This document shows, piece by piece, positions 40,294 through 51,141 of a stretch of DNA of 64,000 nucleotides. Source of the DNA: Maricaulis sp. (lineage in GTDB: Bacteria > Pseudomonadota > Alphaproteobacteria > Caulobacterales > Maricaulaceae); contig JAQXCQ010000186.1 of NCBI GenBank assembly GCA_029251785.1, positions 1-64,000 of the forward strand, given 5' to 3'. The notes below the pieces were generated by a model. The model was not told the origin of the DNA and did no database searches. It saw only the letters and a list, made by a program, of their open reading frames with translations. Positions within the stretch are counted from its first letter, which is position 1, and each line of letters opens with the position of its first letter. Both the position numbers and the translations under genes were made by a program.

Positions 40294-41778
40294 ATGATAC
40301 GATTATTTAGCGCAGCACTAGGTGCCGCAATATTATCCGTTTCCGCTTTCGCCCAGGAAGCAGATACCAGCTCCGATGCGCCGCGAATCTATGAAAGCCG
40401 TGGTCAGGTTACCGTAAACGACTCGCGGATCCGCTATTCGGTCACGGCTGGCGAGACATTCTTGCGGGATGACGATGGCGAGCCAACGGCCTCGATATTC
40501 TCAACCGCCTATATTGCCGAAGGATCCGATGATCCGCGCACGAGACCGATTGCCTTTGTCTTCAACGGTGGCCCCGGCTCCGCCAGTCTCTGGTTACATA
40601 TGGGCGTTTTTGGACCCCAAAGACTCGCCCTGCCCAATGCTGTGGATGACGGTGCGGCACCATATTCGATGGTGGAAAATGTCTACTCGATCCTGGACGT
40701 GGCTGATCTCGTCTTCGTTGATCCAGTTGGCACAGGCTGGAGTCGACCGTTGGGCGATCACGAGGGCTCCGAATTCTGGGGGGTCAATGAAGATGCTGAA
40801 AGTCTTGCGGCCTTCATTCGTCTTTGGCTGAGTGAAAACCAGCGCTGGAATTCACCTAAATACCTGCTCGGAGAGAGTTACGGCACCACTCGTATTGGTG
40901 CTCTTCTAAATCAGTTGGAGGGTGGCTACACCGACGTTTCCATCAACGGCATTGCCTTGATCTCCACCGTGCTGGACTTTCGTTATGATGACACATCGCC
41001 TGGCAATGATATCGGCTATGTCGGTTTGATGCCCGGCTATGCAGCGACAGCATGGTATCACAACAAAGTCGACCAATCCGCTTGGAATGGTGATCTAGAA
41101 GCCTTCCTCGCGGATGCCCGTACATTCGCCGTTGAGGAATACATGCCCGCTTTGTTGCACGGCGTGTCGCTCGATGAAGAGCGCCAGGCGTATATTGTTT
41201 CGGAACTCGCCCGCTTTACCGGCCTGTCCGAGCAATTTCTTGATCGCGCCAATATGCGGGTCAACTTGCAGCGTTTCCAACGTGAATTACGTCGCGATGA
41301 AGGCCTGTCTGTTGGTCGACTGGACAGCCGCTTCACCGGAGTCGAAATTGACGGTGTTGGCGAGCGCCCTGAAACTGACCCAAGTTTTTACGGTATCGAT
41401 GGCAGCTTCACCGCGACCATGCTTGACTATTTCACCCGGACTCTCGGCGTTGAGATCAGCGAGTATTATTCCACGATTGGCGGCGTCCGTGGCTGGAATT
41501 GGGATGTCGGCTCATCAGGCGGCAATAACTACATCAATGTCGCCCCATGGATTTCCCGCGCCATGCGCCAAAACGGCGATTTGAAAGTTCTGGTGGCACA
41601 GGGTTATTACGATTTGGCGACCCCGTTTTTCGCCGCTGAGCTCATGTTCAACCAGCCCGGATTTGACCAGGACCGCGTTCGGTTCGAATATTATGAATCC
41701 GGCCATATGATGTATATTCACGAGCCATCATTGGTAGAATTTACCGAGCATGTGCGTGAATTGATCACTGAAGATTGA
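40294..41778 (+). CDS. S10 family serine carboxypeptidase-like peptidase
   Basis: Signal peptide; FVFNGGPGSASLWLHMGVFGP; LVFVDPVGTGWSRP; LLGESYGTTR. Confidence 0.92.
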   Translation: MIRLFSAALGAAILSVSAFAQEADTSSDAPRIYESRGQVTVNDSRIRYSVTAGETFLRDDDGEPTASIFSTAYIAEGSDDPRTRPIAFVFNGGPGSASLWLHMGVFGPQRLALPNAVDDGAAPYSMVENVYSILDVADLVFVDPVGTGWSRPLGDHEGSEFWGVNEDAESLAAFIRLWLSENQRWNSPKYLLGESYGTTRIGALLNQLEGGYTDVSINGIALISTVLDFRYDDTSPGNDIGYVGLMPGYAATAWYHNKVDQSAWNGDLEAFLADARTFAVEEYMPALLHGVSLDEERQAYIVSELARFTGLSEQFLDRANMRVNLQRFQRELRRDEGLSVGRLDSRFTGVEIDGVGERPETDPSFYGIDGSFTATMLDYFTRTLGVEISEYYSTIGGVRGWNWDVGSSGGNNYINVAPWISRAMRQNGDLKVLVAQGYYDLATPFFAAELMFNQPGFDQDRVRFEYYESGHMMYIHEPSLVEFTEHVRELITED

Positions 41779-41782
41779 TGCG

Positions 41783-41818
41783 AATAGAGGCACGGCCCAG
41801 AGGGGGCGTGCCTCTATT
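41783..41818. terminator. Bidirectional intrinsic terminator
   Basis: 12-bp stem AATAGAGGCACG ... CGTGCCTCTATT between convergent genes. Confidence 0.8.
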
Positions 41819-41841
41819 TAATTTGCGCTAGACCAGATCGG

Positions 41842-44759
41842 TCAACTTGCGAGTCGATCGGTCTTCTTGATGTCCTCACGAACGCCATCAACCATCGCCA
41901 CCAATTCGGCCCAAACATCATCGGCCACAGCGTCCTGCGCGTTCTGGCGTTCAGCGTTGAGCGCCAAAGTTGCTAGTTCTGCTGCACCCAATTCCGTGGC
42001 AACATCTTTGAGCGCCGTCAAAATCACGTCATGGTTTTCCGCGTTTCGGACGTTCTCAGTGATGTTTTTCATACTCTTCGCAAGTTTATTCAACGACGCA
42101 CCGCTCGTCCGAAGGACGTCATTGTAGCGTGCTTTGCCCAGGCGAGCGCGGAGCTGTTCGAAATCGATCGAACACTTCCGGTTATCTGCAGAATTTTGGC
42201 CGTTCGCATCATGCAGAGCTTTTGAAAAAAGCTTGTCGACCTTCATTCCGAACAAGTGCGAAATCGTATTACTGAGAGCGTTTTCATCAAGCGGCTTGAT
42301 CAAAACTCCATCCATACCGGACTCAATCAGCCTGTTCTTGCATTCAAGTGTCGCATCGGCAGTCAGTCCGATGACCTTTACCAAATTCGAATTTTCATCT
42401 CCAGATGTTCGAATGCGTCGGACAGCCGTATCCCCGTTCATTTCGGGCATGTGGTAATCCATCAAAACAAGATCGAATGACCCCGCCATAACAGCCTCGA
42501 CCGCCAATTTGCCATTACTCACAGTCTCAACTTTATGGCCCATATTCTCGACAAACGATTTGGCGATTTGGATATTGATAGCCTGGTCGTCGGCAATCAA
42601 TATTTGAAGTTCCCGGTCATGCTTGGTGGGGTTTTCGGTATATCCACTCGCCGGATGCACCTCATCCGCAGACTTGGAACTCAGAGGCAAGACTAGGGTT
42701 GAGCTAAACTTCGACCCGACCCCTTCCTCGCTGGTCAGCGTAACAGTGCCACCCATCAATTCAGACAATTTGCTAACAATCGACAAGCCCAGCCCCGTAC
42801 CACCGAACCTTCGGCTCGTACCAGCATCCGCTTGGGTAAATGCCTCGAAAATACTGACTTGTCGGTCCGTCGGAATACCGATTCCGGTATCCTGAACCGC
42901 AACCTTCAACCGGACTTTCTTGGCCGCCCCACGTTGGGACGGAATATTATCGGCACTGACAGTGAGCTTAACCCGACCCGCTTGGGTAAACTTGATCGCA
43001 TTGCTCACCAAATTCCAGATTATCTGACGGATCCGCCCCTGATCCGCCGTTAATACCAAATCCGAATCCACATCGTAGATGACGTCAAAATCGAGATTTT
43101 TTTCGCCAGCCAATGCGGCAAACGTGCTCTCTAGATCCCCAAAGGCATTCGCCGGACAGAAGTCCACCGGATCCAGTTCGATCATGCCTTTTTCGATCTT
43201 CGAAAAGTCGAGAATATCATTGAGCAAATTGGTCATCGACTTGCTCGATGTGATGATCGATTCGAGCTTGACCATCTGGTCTTCGGACATCTCCGTTCGG
43301 CGGAGCATTTGCGCGATCCCCAAGATACCATTCATTGGGGTCCTGATTTCATGGCTCACCGTCGCAAGAAATTCAGACTTAGCCTCATTGGCCAATTCTG
43401 CTTCACTTTTTGCGACTTCCAAATCCGCCTGACGCGACTTCAGATCGATCGTTAGCGCTTGAGATTTTTCAAGAACCATTTCTGTACGTCGAGTTTCGTA
43501 AAAGCTGTTGAATATGAGACCGAGTGTCCCGACGAGCTTCTCCGACAACATGATCTGGCGCTCAGAGGGTTTTGATGACGAAACAAACTCCAAGATGGCG
43601 AGGGTTTGTCCTTCAAACACAACCGGTATGATCGTTACGGCCTTGGCGACCGTAATAACCACGGCGGATGTAATGACCAATTGAGTCGATTTGTTATGTC
43701 CGAGATGAACAACCGTTCCATCGAGCGCAGCCTGTCCTAAACGACCAACACCAGGCTTAATAACACGGGCGCGATCAAAATCGGCCTGCAGGGCAAAACC
43801 AGCGGAAAATTCCCAGTGAATGCCGTCTTCACGATCGCTCGCCTGGCCGGTCGGATCGTCTTTGCGTCCGCCAATCCCGATTGAATTTGCATCCAGCAAA
43901 TAGCCCGCGGCCACCTCAGCCTCGAGCAAATCGGAAATGGTATTCACTGCAGCTTGAGTCAGATCCTCCAACCCGGTTTGGTCGAGCAAGGCGCGGGTCG
44001 TTGTTTCAGTTGCAGATTGAATCCAATCAGAATCGCTAAGATCTTGTGTCCGCTCTTGCATCTGCAATTTTTGCGTATGCACCCGATTCATGGCTCTCAT
44101 CAGTAAGAGTGCGAACCCGATGATCATGAGAGTCCCAAGGAAGTTCACGAAAAGCGCCGTACTGTTTTGTTCCTCCTGAGCGATCAAACTCTCCTCAAGC
44201 TGGCGATTCTCGACCGCGATGAATTGCGTCAATCGGAGACGAATCGAATCCATGACGTCTTTACCGGTTTCACGATTGATCAGTTCGACAACGTCATCCA
44301 TTGTTGCGCCGCTGCCTTCAACAACAGATCTGCGCACCTCAATTTCATACTGGCCGGCCACTGAGAACCAATGTTCCAGCGAACTTTCGATATCCCGCAA
44401 AAGAGCCACTTGTTCCGGATTACTCGAAACTTGCTCTTTTATATCAAAAACTGGTCTCGAAGTGCAGCTCGAGCGTTATTGTAGGGTTCCAAAAACAAAT
44501 CACGACCTGTCAGCAAATAGCCGCGCTGCCCGGTCTCGAGGTCGATAATGCGGCGCTCAATATGATGCGCTTCGGCGATAACTTCATGTGTATGCTCGAC
44601 CCACAATGCTGTCGATATAGCTTGTTTCAGCCCGAAATAGTTAAACGCCCCGAATCCAAGGATAAGTGCACTCGCGATCAAGGCAAAAATCGGCATCGAC
44701 CAACGACTCGATTTTTCTGCGTTGGCGCCGCGGCTCAAAAGCTCGGAATTCTTCGACAT
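41842..44759 (-). pseudogene. CHASE3-GAF hybrid histidine kinase (HK + receiver + C-terminal region) split by a 1-nt frameshift at 44446-44450
   Basis: N-terminal piece MSKNSELL...RGYLLTGRDLFLEPYNNARAALRDQF in one frame; DIKEQVSSNPEQVALLRDIESSLEHW...LATVSHEIRTPMNGILG...VLMDYHMPEMNG in another; adding one base to the 5-nt run joins them. Confidence 0.82.
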
Positions 44760-44867
44760 GAGGCAATCCTTGGAACTCGTCCGGCACATTCAACCGTACA
44801 CCTGCTCATCATACTCCGGCGGGTCTTAAAATCGGGTGTAGCAAGCTAAGTCGAGTTTTGGGGATCA

Positions 44868-45527
44868 TCATTGCGCGTCGCGCGTTGCGTCGAAGACGGC
44901 GGCAATACCGCACATAATCAAATACATGCCGATAGATGACGCGCCTACAGCCACCATATCTGGAGGCGGCGCGACTGTCATGCCCACACCATAGAGTGCA
45001 ATTAACAAACCTCCGCCGACAAATGGCCAAACCTTGCCCAGAGTCGATTTGGGCGTTGTGGAGGTTACATAGAGGGTCATTCCGATCAGAATGAAGGCCA
45101 GTTCAAGCCCGATCGCCAGCGGTGCATTGTTCCAGATACCAAACCCCAACTTGATCTCCGAACCCGGGAATAGCGCCAAGTCCGGAACATGAACCAACAA
45201 ATCGATCAGCCAGTGTGAAAACACGGCTGCGCCCACAACTAGCCCGCCTGTTCGCTTGTCAGAACGGGCGATAAGCGACCACACATAACCGGCCACAATA
45301 GCCCAGATCGCCGCCATCAAAAGGCTATGTGTCCACGGCATATCATAGAGGTCAAAATCGTTGGATGCGGTAAATCCGTCGATAATCCGTACATGCTCCA
45401 CACCGGTCGCGATAAACACGCCCCAACCAATATCGACCAGCTGGACCGCGGCAAAAAGCACCCAAAGGGGGACAGTCTTCGCGATAGTCTTGCCGACAAA
45501 CGCCGGTGCGTAATGACCAATAAACAT
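44868..45527 (-). CDS. Multi-pass membrane protein (possible membrane metal-dependent hydrolase-like)
   Basis: MFIGHYAPAFVGK; PWTHSLLMAAIWAIV; FSHWLIDLLVHVPDL. Confidence 0.75.
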   Translation of the reverse strand: MFIGHYAPAFVGKTIAKTVPLWVLFAAVQLVDIGWGVFIATGVEHVRIIDGFTASNDFDLYDMPWTHSLLMAAIWAIVAGYVWSLIARSDKRTGGLVVGAAVFSHWLIDLLVHVPDLALFPGSEIKLGFGIWNNAPLAIGLELAFILIGMTLYVTSTTPKSTLGKVWPFVGGGLLIALYGVGMTVAPPPDMVAVGASSIGMYLIMCGIAAVFDATRDAQ

Positions 45528-45554
45528 GACCTCTCCCCGAATTGCGTCGCTTGG

Positions 45555-46094
45555 TTAGGCCCCGACTGTCTCATCCTCAAAGCTCACAAGCGACTGTACC
45601 GGAACCCCCAGAGCCTCAATGCGTTTCGCACCCCCTAAATAGGGCAGATCAATAATAAAGGCCGCACCAACCACCGTCGCACCCGCACGCTGAAGCAGAC
45701 GGATAGAGGCCTCGGCTGTCCCCCCGGTGGCGACCAAATCGTCAACCAGCAAGACGCGATCCCCCTCGCGCACGGCATCCACATGGATCTCGATCGCCGC
45801 GTCGCCATATTCCAGTGTGTATTTTTCGGTCAGCGTCTTGGCAGGAAGCTTTCCTTGCTTGCGAATAGCGGTGAAGCCAACGGAGAGTTGGTGGGCCACA
45901 GCGCCCCCCATAATGAAGCCACGCGCCTCTGTGCCAGCGACAGTATCGAGTTTGGCTCCAGCCCAGGGCTGCACCATTTGGTCAACCGCCATGCGAAGCG
46001 ATCGCGCATCGCTGATCAGCGTCGTCACATCGCGGAAAATGATACCCGGCTTGGGGTAATCCCTGATCGTGCGAATGGAAGATTTGAGATCCAT
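45555..46094 (-). CDS. apt: Adenine phosphoribosyltransferase
   Basis: [52 protein letters not shown]. Confidence 0.96.
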   Translation of the reverse strand: MDLKSSIRTIRDYPKPGIIFRDVTTLISDARSLRMAVDQMVQPWAGAKLDTVAGTEARGFIMGGAVAHQLSVGFTAIRKQGKLPAKTLTEKYTLEYGDAAIEIHVDAVREGDRVLLVDDLVATGGTAEASIRLLQRAGATVVGAAFIIDLPYLGGAKRIEALGVPVQSLVSFEDETVGA

Positions 46095-46109
46095 TGAGGT
46101 CTTTCCCGG

Positions 46110-46745
46110 CTATGAATCGAAGGAATAACGAAAGGTTTCCCGGGCGGCATCGGCCTTCCAGGCGAGGAAGTCTGAGTCGGCAAGCAAAGTATCACAATAG
46201 TTCTGCGCGGCTGGGTGCAATTGTATATCATAGCTGTGAAAGCGTGCTGCCACTGGTGTGAAGAACGCATCCGCAATGCTCCATCGACCAAACAAATAAG
46301 GCCCGTCTCCGCATTGCACCTGTTGCCACATCGCCTGCATCGTCGCGATATCATTGCGAGTCGCATCATCCAACTTGATCGCCTCGGGCTCACGACACAA
46401 ATCCATGGGACACGTGTTTCTCAGAGCAAAGAAACTGGCATGCATATAAGCCACGGCTGAACGCGCCCGGGCCCGTGCAGTCTCGTCTGCAGGCCAGACT
46501 TCGGGCACCTGCTCGGCCACCCACTCGCATATGGCCAGGGAATCCCAGATCTGCGCCTTTTGTGTGTGCAGGGCCGGCACCGTACCGCCGACCGAGACAT
46601 CATTGATCTGCGTCCGGGTCATCTCTGTATCCAAGGGGATCATGATTTCCTCAAACGCTAGGCCAGCCTTTCGAAGCACCAGCCACGGTCGCAGCGACCA
46701 GCTGGAATATCGCTTATTTCCGATATGGAGCAGCAAGGGTTTCAC
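46110..46745 (-). CDS. Glutathione S-transferase family protein
   Basis: LHIGNKRYSSWSLRPWLVLRKAGLAFEEI; VPALHTQ; SLAICEWVAE; ADAFFTPVAARF. Confidence 0.9.
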   Translation of the reverse strand: MKPLLLHIGNKRYSSWSLRPWLVLRKAGLAFEEIMIPLDTEMTRTQINDVSVGGTVPALHTQKAQIWDSLAICEWVAEQVPEVWPADETARARARSAVAYMHASFFALRNTCPMDLCREPEAIKLDDATRNDIATMQAMWQQVQCGDGPYLFGRWSIADAFFTPVAARFHSYDIQLHPAAQNYCDTLLADSDFLAWKADAARETFRYSFDS

Positions 46746-46746
46746 G

Positions 46747-47160
46747 TCAGTTATTCCTCAATTCCGCGGCGCGCGCCCGCGTCAAGACGATTCGGCAATC
46801 CAGCACAAGCTCAGCACCGGCCTCATCGGCGACCATCATGAGCGATGAGCGCCGCACACATTCCGCATCGCGATAAATCGCCCAAGCGATCTGGGCGTCA
46901 TCAAACGCTTGTTCAGCACTCAAAAGGCCGCCGGTCGTCACATCAACATCAATGGCATCATCGCGCGCCGATTGCTGGGCCACCACAAGCGATTCGGTAG
47001 CTTCATCCAACAAATTATCCATGCAATTCCTGCGCGCCCGAGGGGCCGTAAGGTGGATCGCGCACTCACGTGTTGGCCTGACCTCCGCCATTCCAATTTG
47101 CGGCGTTGCAGATTCCTGCAAAACCCCCGACGAAAGAAGGCCGATTACAACTGCCAGCAT
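46747..47160 (-). CDS. LprI-like (DUF1311) secreted protein
   Basis: Hydrophobic N-terminus; spaced Cys residues (ECAIH, RNCMD, AECVRR, LDCRIV) and AQIAWAIYRDAEC. Confidence 0.65.
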   Translation of the reverse strand: MLAVVIGLLSSGVLQESATPQIGMAEVRPTRECAIHLTAPRARRNCMDNLLDEATESLVVAQQSARDDAIDVDVTTGGLLSAEQAFDDAQIAWAIYRDAECVRRSSLMMVADEAGAELVLDCRIVLTRARAAELRNN

Positions 47161-47236
47161 ACCACGTAACTCCCTGACGGCCGGCAAGATTACCAGCTTG
47201 AGTATTTATGGACGAGGCCGGGGCCGGTTGGAAGGA

Positions 47237-47977
47237 TTATCGCGGGGTTTTCACATCGACCATCGTGGTCAGGGCATCCAGGAATTCGTCCGATATTCGC
47301 CGTGCGACACTGTAGCTGCGAAAATCTTCATCCAGCATGATGATTTGACCCACGTGAAGGGCAACAACATGTGGCGTCCCGTCGATCATTGTCACCAATG
47401 GTGAACCGGATATCCCAGGCCGAGAGTCGCAATCATGGAAAATCAGCGTCGGATTATCCATCTCTGTCGGAGCCCCGGTCACATCGCAGGGCGCGTAGGC
47501 AAGCCCACGCGAAAGCAACGACAATTGACCGTCTTCCTGACCGGAATACGCGGCAGCGCGAACCCTCGGCGTGCCCTCCGGCAATCGCGTTTCCGTGCGC
47601 AAAACAGCCCAATCATTCATGAAATCGGTGTCGAATTGCGGCCCGGCAAAGGAATGAATCATCGCATTGATCTGCCCCAATTCCGGTCCAAAACTCCGTA
47701 GAAAACAATTGCGGCTGCCATCATCATCAACAACGGCGTGCCGAGCTGTCAGCAGAATATCAAAAGGCAGATCCAGTTCGGGCAAATCAAGCACCACAGC
47801 CCGGCTGAGATAATAACCGCCATCCGCAGCATTGGCGCACATCAATTGCACGACGCCGCCACTGGATGCCGAATAAGTGGCTTCATCCAACGGTGAAAAG
47901 TGGACCGCCTCGCCAGCGTGTGCATTGCTGGAGAGCATCATAAGTGCGAACAGGCCGGTCAATTGCGTCTTGAACAT
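47237..47977 (-). CDS. Secreted trypsin-like serine protease
   Basis: Signal peptide; triad candidates TARHAV (His), NDWAVL (Asp), DSRPGISGSPL (Ser). Confidence 0.78.
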   Translation of the reverse strand: MFKTQLTGLFALMMLSSNAHAGEAVHFSPLDEATYSASSGGVVQLMCANAADGGYYLSRAVVLDLPELDLPFDILLTARHAVVDDDGSRNCFLRSFGPELGQINAMIHSFAGPQFDTDFMNDWAVLRTETRLPEGTPRVRAAAYSGQEDGQLSLLSRGLAYAPCDVTGAPTEMDNPTLIFHDCDSRPGISGSPLVTMIDGTPHVVALHVGQIIMLDEDFRSYSVARRISDEFLDALTTMVDVKTPR

Positions 47978-48040
47978 GCCCGGAGCTTGTGACGCCAATG
48001 ACATCTTGTCCAGTCACGTCACCAAATGGTCACAATCGGA

Positions 48041-48922
48041 CTAGGCCGGCCTCAACGCACGACCCGCGATAACATCGAGCCGTTCTGTCATGGCCGCGTC
48101 CCGGGCCATTGGTGGCGTGATCAGCGCTGTATCGAGAACGGTTTCAATGCCGGCCGGGCCGGGCCGCCTGACCTCTCCGGCCAATCGTCGGGTCAGCCTC
48201 TCTATCATCGCCTGCGCGACACCGGTATTGGATCGCATGACCTCAAGCACGGACACCACATCAACATCGGCCTCGCCATCGCGCCAACAATCATAATCCG
48301 TCACCATTGCCATCGAGGCGTAGGGCAGCTCAGCCTCGCGGGCCAGACGTGCCTCGGGCATGTTGGTCATGCCGATCACATCCATTCCCCACTGGCGATA
48401 CAACTCACTCTCAGCGCGGGTGGAAAATTGCGGCCCTTCCATCGCCAGATAGGTACCGCCGCGAGCCACCGGCGCGCCAGCGGCCTCTGCCGCATCCGCC
48501 GCAAGCGCCGAAAGCCGGCCGCAAACCGGTTCAGCCAGCGAAACATGCGCCACGCATCCCGGGCCAAAAAAACTACGATCTCGCCCTTCAGTCCGATCGA
48601 CATACTGATCCACTGCCACGAAATGCCCGGGTGCCAATCCCTCTCGCAGGGATCCGCAGGCCGATATTGACAGAATATCCGTACAGCCCGCCATCTTCAG
48701 AGCCGCGATATTGGCACGATAGGGAATATCGGAGGGTGGCAGGGCATGTCCCGGTCCGTGACGGGGCAGGAAGACCAGCTTAATCCCATTTAGCTCACCG
48801 ATTACTAGATCAGCGGAAGGACGCCCCCAGGGCGTTTCCACGACCTCTGAGCGGACATCGACAAGCCCATCCAGAGCGTAGAGGCCGGAACCACCGATAA
48901 TGCCGAGAACCCATTGTGTCAT
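48041..48922 (-). CDS. mtnP: S-methyl-5'-thioadenosine phosphorylase
   Basis: GIIGGSGLYALDGL; LPRHGPGHALPPSDIPYRANI; AMEGPQFSTRAES; GMTNMPEA. Confidence 0.93.
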   Translation of the reverse strand: MTQWVLGIIGGSGLYALDGLVDVRSEVVETPWGRPSADLVIGELNGIKLVFLPRHGPGHALPPSDIPYRANIAALKMAGCTDILSISACGSLREGLAPGHFVAVDQYVDRTEGRDRSFFGPGCVAHVSLAEPVCGRLSALAADAAEAAGAPVARGGTYLAMEGPQFSTRAESELYRQWGMDVIGMTNMPEARLAREAELPYASMAMVTDYDCWRDGEADVDVVSVLEVMRSNTGVAQAMIERLTRRLAGEVRRPGPAGIETVLDTALITPPMARDAAMTERLDVIAGRALRPA

Positions 48923-48966
48923 ATCTGTGCTTTCTTCTTTCGGCGCGGTCTACGGCCCGTCAACAA

Positions 48967-49000
48967 AAACGGGCTGCGGATCAAGATCCGCAGCCCGTTT
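48967..49000 (-). terminator. Intrinsic terminator downstream of petC
   Basis: Perfect 16-bp stem AAACGGGCTGCGGATC-AA-GATCCGCAGCCCGTTT; on the - strand followed by a U-tract. Confidence 0.88.
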
Positions 49001-49035
49001 CAATTTCAGTCTGTCTGTTCCGACAAACGCAAAGC

Positions 49036-49860
49036 TTAGTGCTCTACATTTTCCCAAATCTGGCGGTACGCCAGATAAACCAGGACGGAGAACAACAATA
49101 AGAAGAGCAAGACCATAACGCCCAGCTGCTTGCGGGCTTCCATATGTGGATCGCCGGCCCAGGCCAGGAATGTCACAATATCGTCCGCCATTTGCTCCGG
49201 TGTCGCCGCTGTACCATCAGCATACTCCACGCGGTCTTCAAACAATTGAGGGGCCATCGCGACAATATTGCCCGGATAGGCTTCATTGTAATACTGGCCA
49301 GGACCAACGGTGACACCTTCCGGCGCATGATCGGTATACCCCAGCAGGAAGGCGCGAATGTAATCTGCACCACCGCTACGGGCTTTGACGATCAGGGACA
49401 AATCCGGTGGCAAGGCACCGAGTGTTCCACGCGCCTGATACGCATTCTCGAAAATCCACGGAAAGCGGTCAGAAACACGTGGTGTGCGCTCAATGGCCTC
49501 ACCCGTATCCGTATCCACATCCCGAGCCTGATAAGCCCAGTTTGCCGCAACCTGCATGACAACCGGATTATCATTCGGATTTGCGAATTCTTCACTCGCA
49601 AACGGGCCACCAGCCTCTCCCAGGTTACGGAAGCTGAGCTGGTTTAGAGAATGGCAGCTGGCGCAGATTTCCTGATAGATCTGGAAACCGCGCTGAACGG
49701 AATTGCGCTCATTGTTATCACCGTCAATGAAAGTCCCGAACGGACCATTAAAGATCCAGTCGTGCTTTTCGACCTCATGGCCATTGCTCTCAGCGGCAAT
49801 CGCCGCGCCTGACAAACCGAGTGCTGCAAGGGCAGCGGTGAAAATGCGTGTGATTTTCAT
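49036..49860 (-). CDS. petC: Ubiquinol-cytochrome c reductase, cytochrome c1
   Basis: CASCHSLNQLSFRN haem motif; C-terminal TM RKQLGVMVLLFLLLFSVLVYLAYRQIW. Confidence 0.95.
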   Translation of the reverse strand: MKITRIFTAALAALGLSGAAIAAESNGHEVEKHDWIFNGPFGTFIDGDNNERNSVQRGFQIYQEICASCHSLNQLSFRNLGEAGGPFASEEFANPNDNPVVMQVAANWAYQARDVDTDTGEAIERTPRVSDRFPWIFENAYQARGTLGALPPDLSLIVKARSGGADYIRAFLLGYTDHAPEGVTVGPGQYYNEAYPGNIVAMAPQLFEDRVEYADGTAATPEQMADDIVTFLAWAGDPHMEARKQLGVMVLLFLLLFSVLVYLAYRQIWENVEH

Positions 49861-49872
49861 GATATCGCTCCC

Positions 49873-51141
49873 CTAGGCCTTGCTCGTACCGAGGACAGAT
49901 TCCTCGATACTCGCCGGGCGTGGTTTCGGTTTTTCGACAATGCCAAGAATTGGCAGGATCAACAGGAAATAGGCGAAATAGTAGAAGGTCAGGAACTGAG
50001 CCAACCACAGAAATTTGATGCCGCCAAAGACAATGTCATCCGGATTGTTGGCACCGCAATAGCCAAGGCCCAGCGCACCAACAACAAAGAAGATAAAGAA
50101 CCAGCGCGTCAGTGGACGGAAGCGCATGGAACGAACCTTCGATGTGTCCAGCCAAGGCAGGACAAACAGGATCGCAATCGCACCAAACATCGCCAGCACA
50201 CCACCCAGCTTCGCATCGATCGGGCCGATGTCGAAGGTGATGGCCCGCAAGATCGCGTAGAACGGCAAGTAATACCATTCAGGCACGATATGCGACGGTG
50301 TCGATAGCGCATTCGCCTCGATGAAATTGTCTGCGTGGCCCAGCGCGTTCGGCATAAAGAACACGAAGAAACAGAAAATCATCAGATACAGCAAGATCGC
50401 GAAGCCATCTTTCACCGTATAATACGGGTGGAAGGGCAGCGTATCTTTCTTGGTCTTCACACTAATACCGACCGGATTGCCATTACCCGGCACGTGTAGC
50501 GCCCAGATATGCAGACCCACAACGGCGGCGATGATAAACGGCAGAAGATAGTGCAGAGAGAAGAAGCGGTTCAACGTGGCCTGACCAACCGTAAAGCCAC
50601 CCCAAAGCCATTCGCGGATTGCTTCGCCAACAAACGGGATTGCGCCCACCAGATTGGTGATCACCATCGCGCCCCAATAGGACATCTGTCCCCAAGGAAG
50701 CACGTAACCCATAAAGCCGGTCGCCATCATCAACAGATAGATCACAACACCCAGGATCCACAAAATTTCCCGTGGCGCCTTGTAGGAGCCGTAATACAGG
50801 CCCCGGAACATATGAATGTAGACAGCGATGAAGAAGAAGCTCGCACCATTGGCGTGCATTGATTGTAATAGCCAGCCATTGGGCACATCGCGGACGATGC
50901 GCTGGATGCTGTTGAAGGCCATGTCCTCATGCGGAATGTAATGCATGGCCAGCGTGATGCCGGTGATGATCTGGATCATCAGGAAGACAGTCAGAATACC
51001 ACCAAACGCCCACCAGTAATTGAGATTACGGGGCGTCGGGTAGTCGACAAAGCTGTCATAGCCAAGACGGATAATCGGAAGACGATCATCCAGCCAGGTC
51101 ATCAGACCCGGCTTGGGATTGTATGTCGAAGGTCCGCTCAT
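49873..51141 (-). CDS. petB: Cytochrome b of bc1 complex
   Basis: [64 protein letters not shown]. Confidence 0.97.
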   Translation of the reverse strand: MSGPSTYNPKPGLMTWLDDRLPIIRLGYDSFVDYPTPRNLNYWWAFGGILTVFLMIQIITGITLAMHYIPHEDMAFNSIQRIVRDVPNGWLLQSMHANGASFFFIAVYIHMFRGLYYGSYKAPREILWILGVVIYLLMMATGFMGYVLPWGQMSYWGAMVITNLVGAIPFVGEAIREWLWGGFTVGQATLNRFFSLHYLLPFIIAAVVGLHIWALHVPGNGNPVGISVKTKKDTLPFHPYYTVKDGFAILLYLMIFCFFVFFMPNALGHADNFIEANALSTPSHIVPEWYYLPFYAILRAITFDIGPIDAKLGGVLAMFGAIAILFVLPWLDTSKVRSMRFRPLTRWFFIFFVVGALGLGYCGANNPDDIVFGGIKFLWLAQFLTFYYFAYFLLILPILGIVEKPKPRPASIEESVLGTSKA

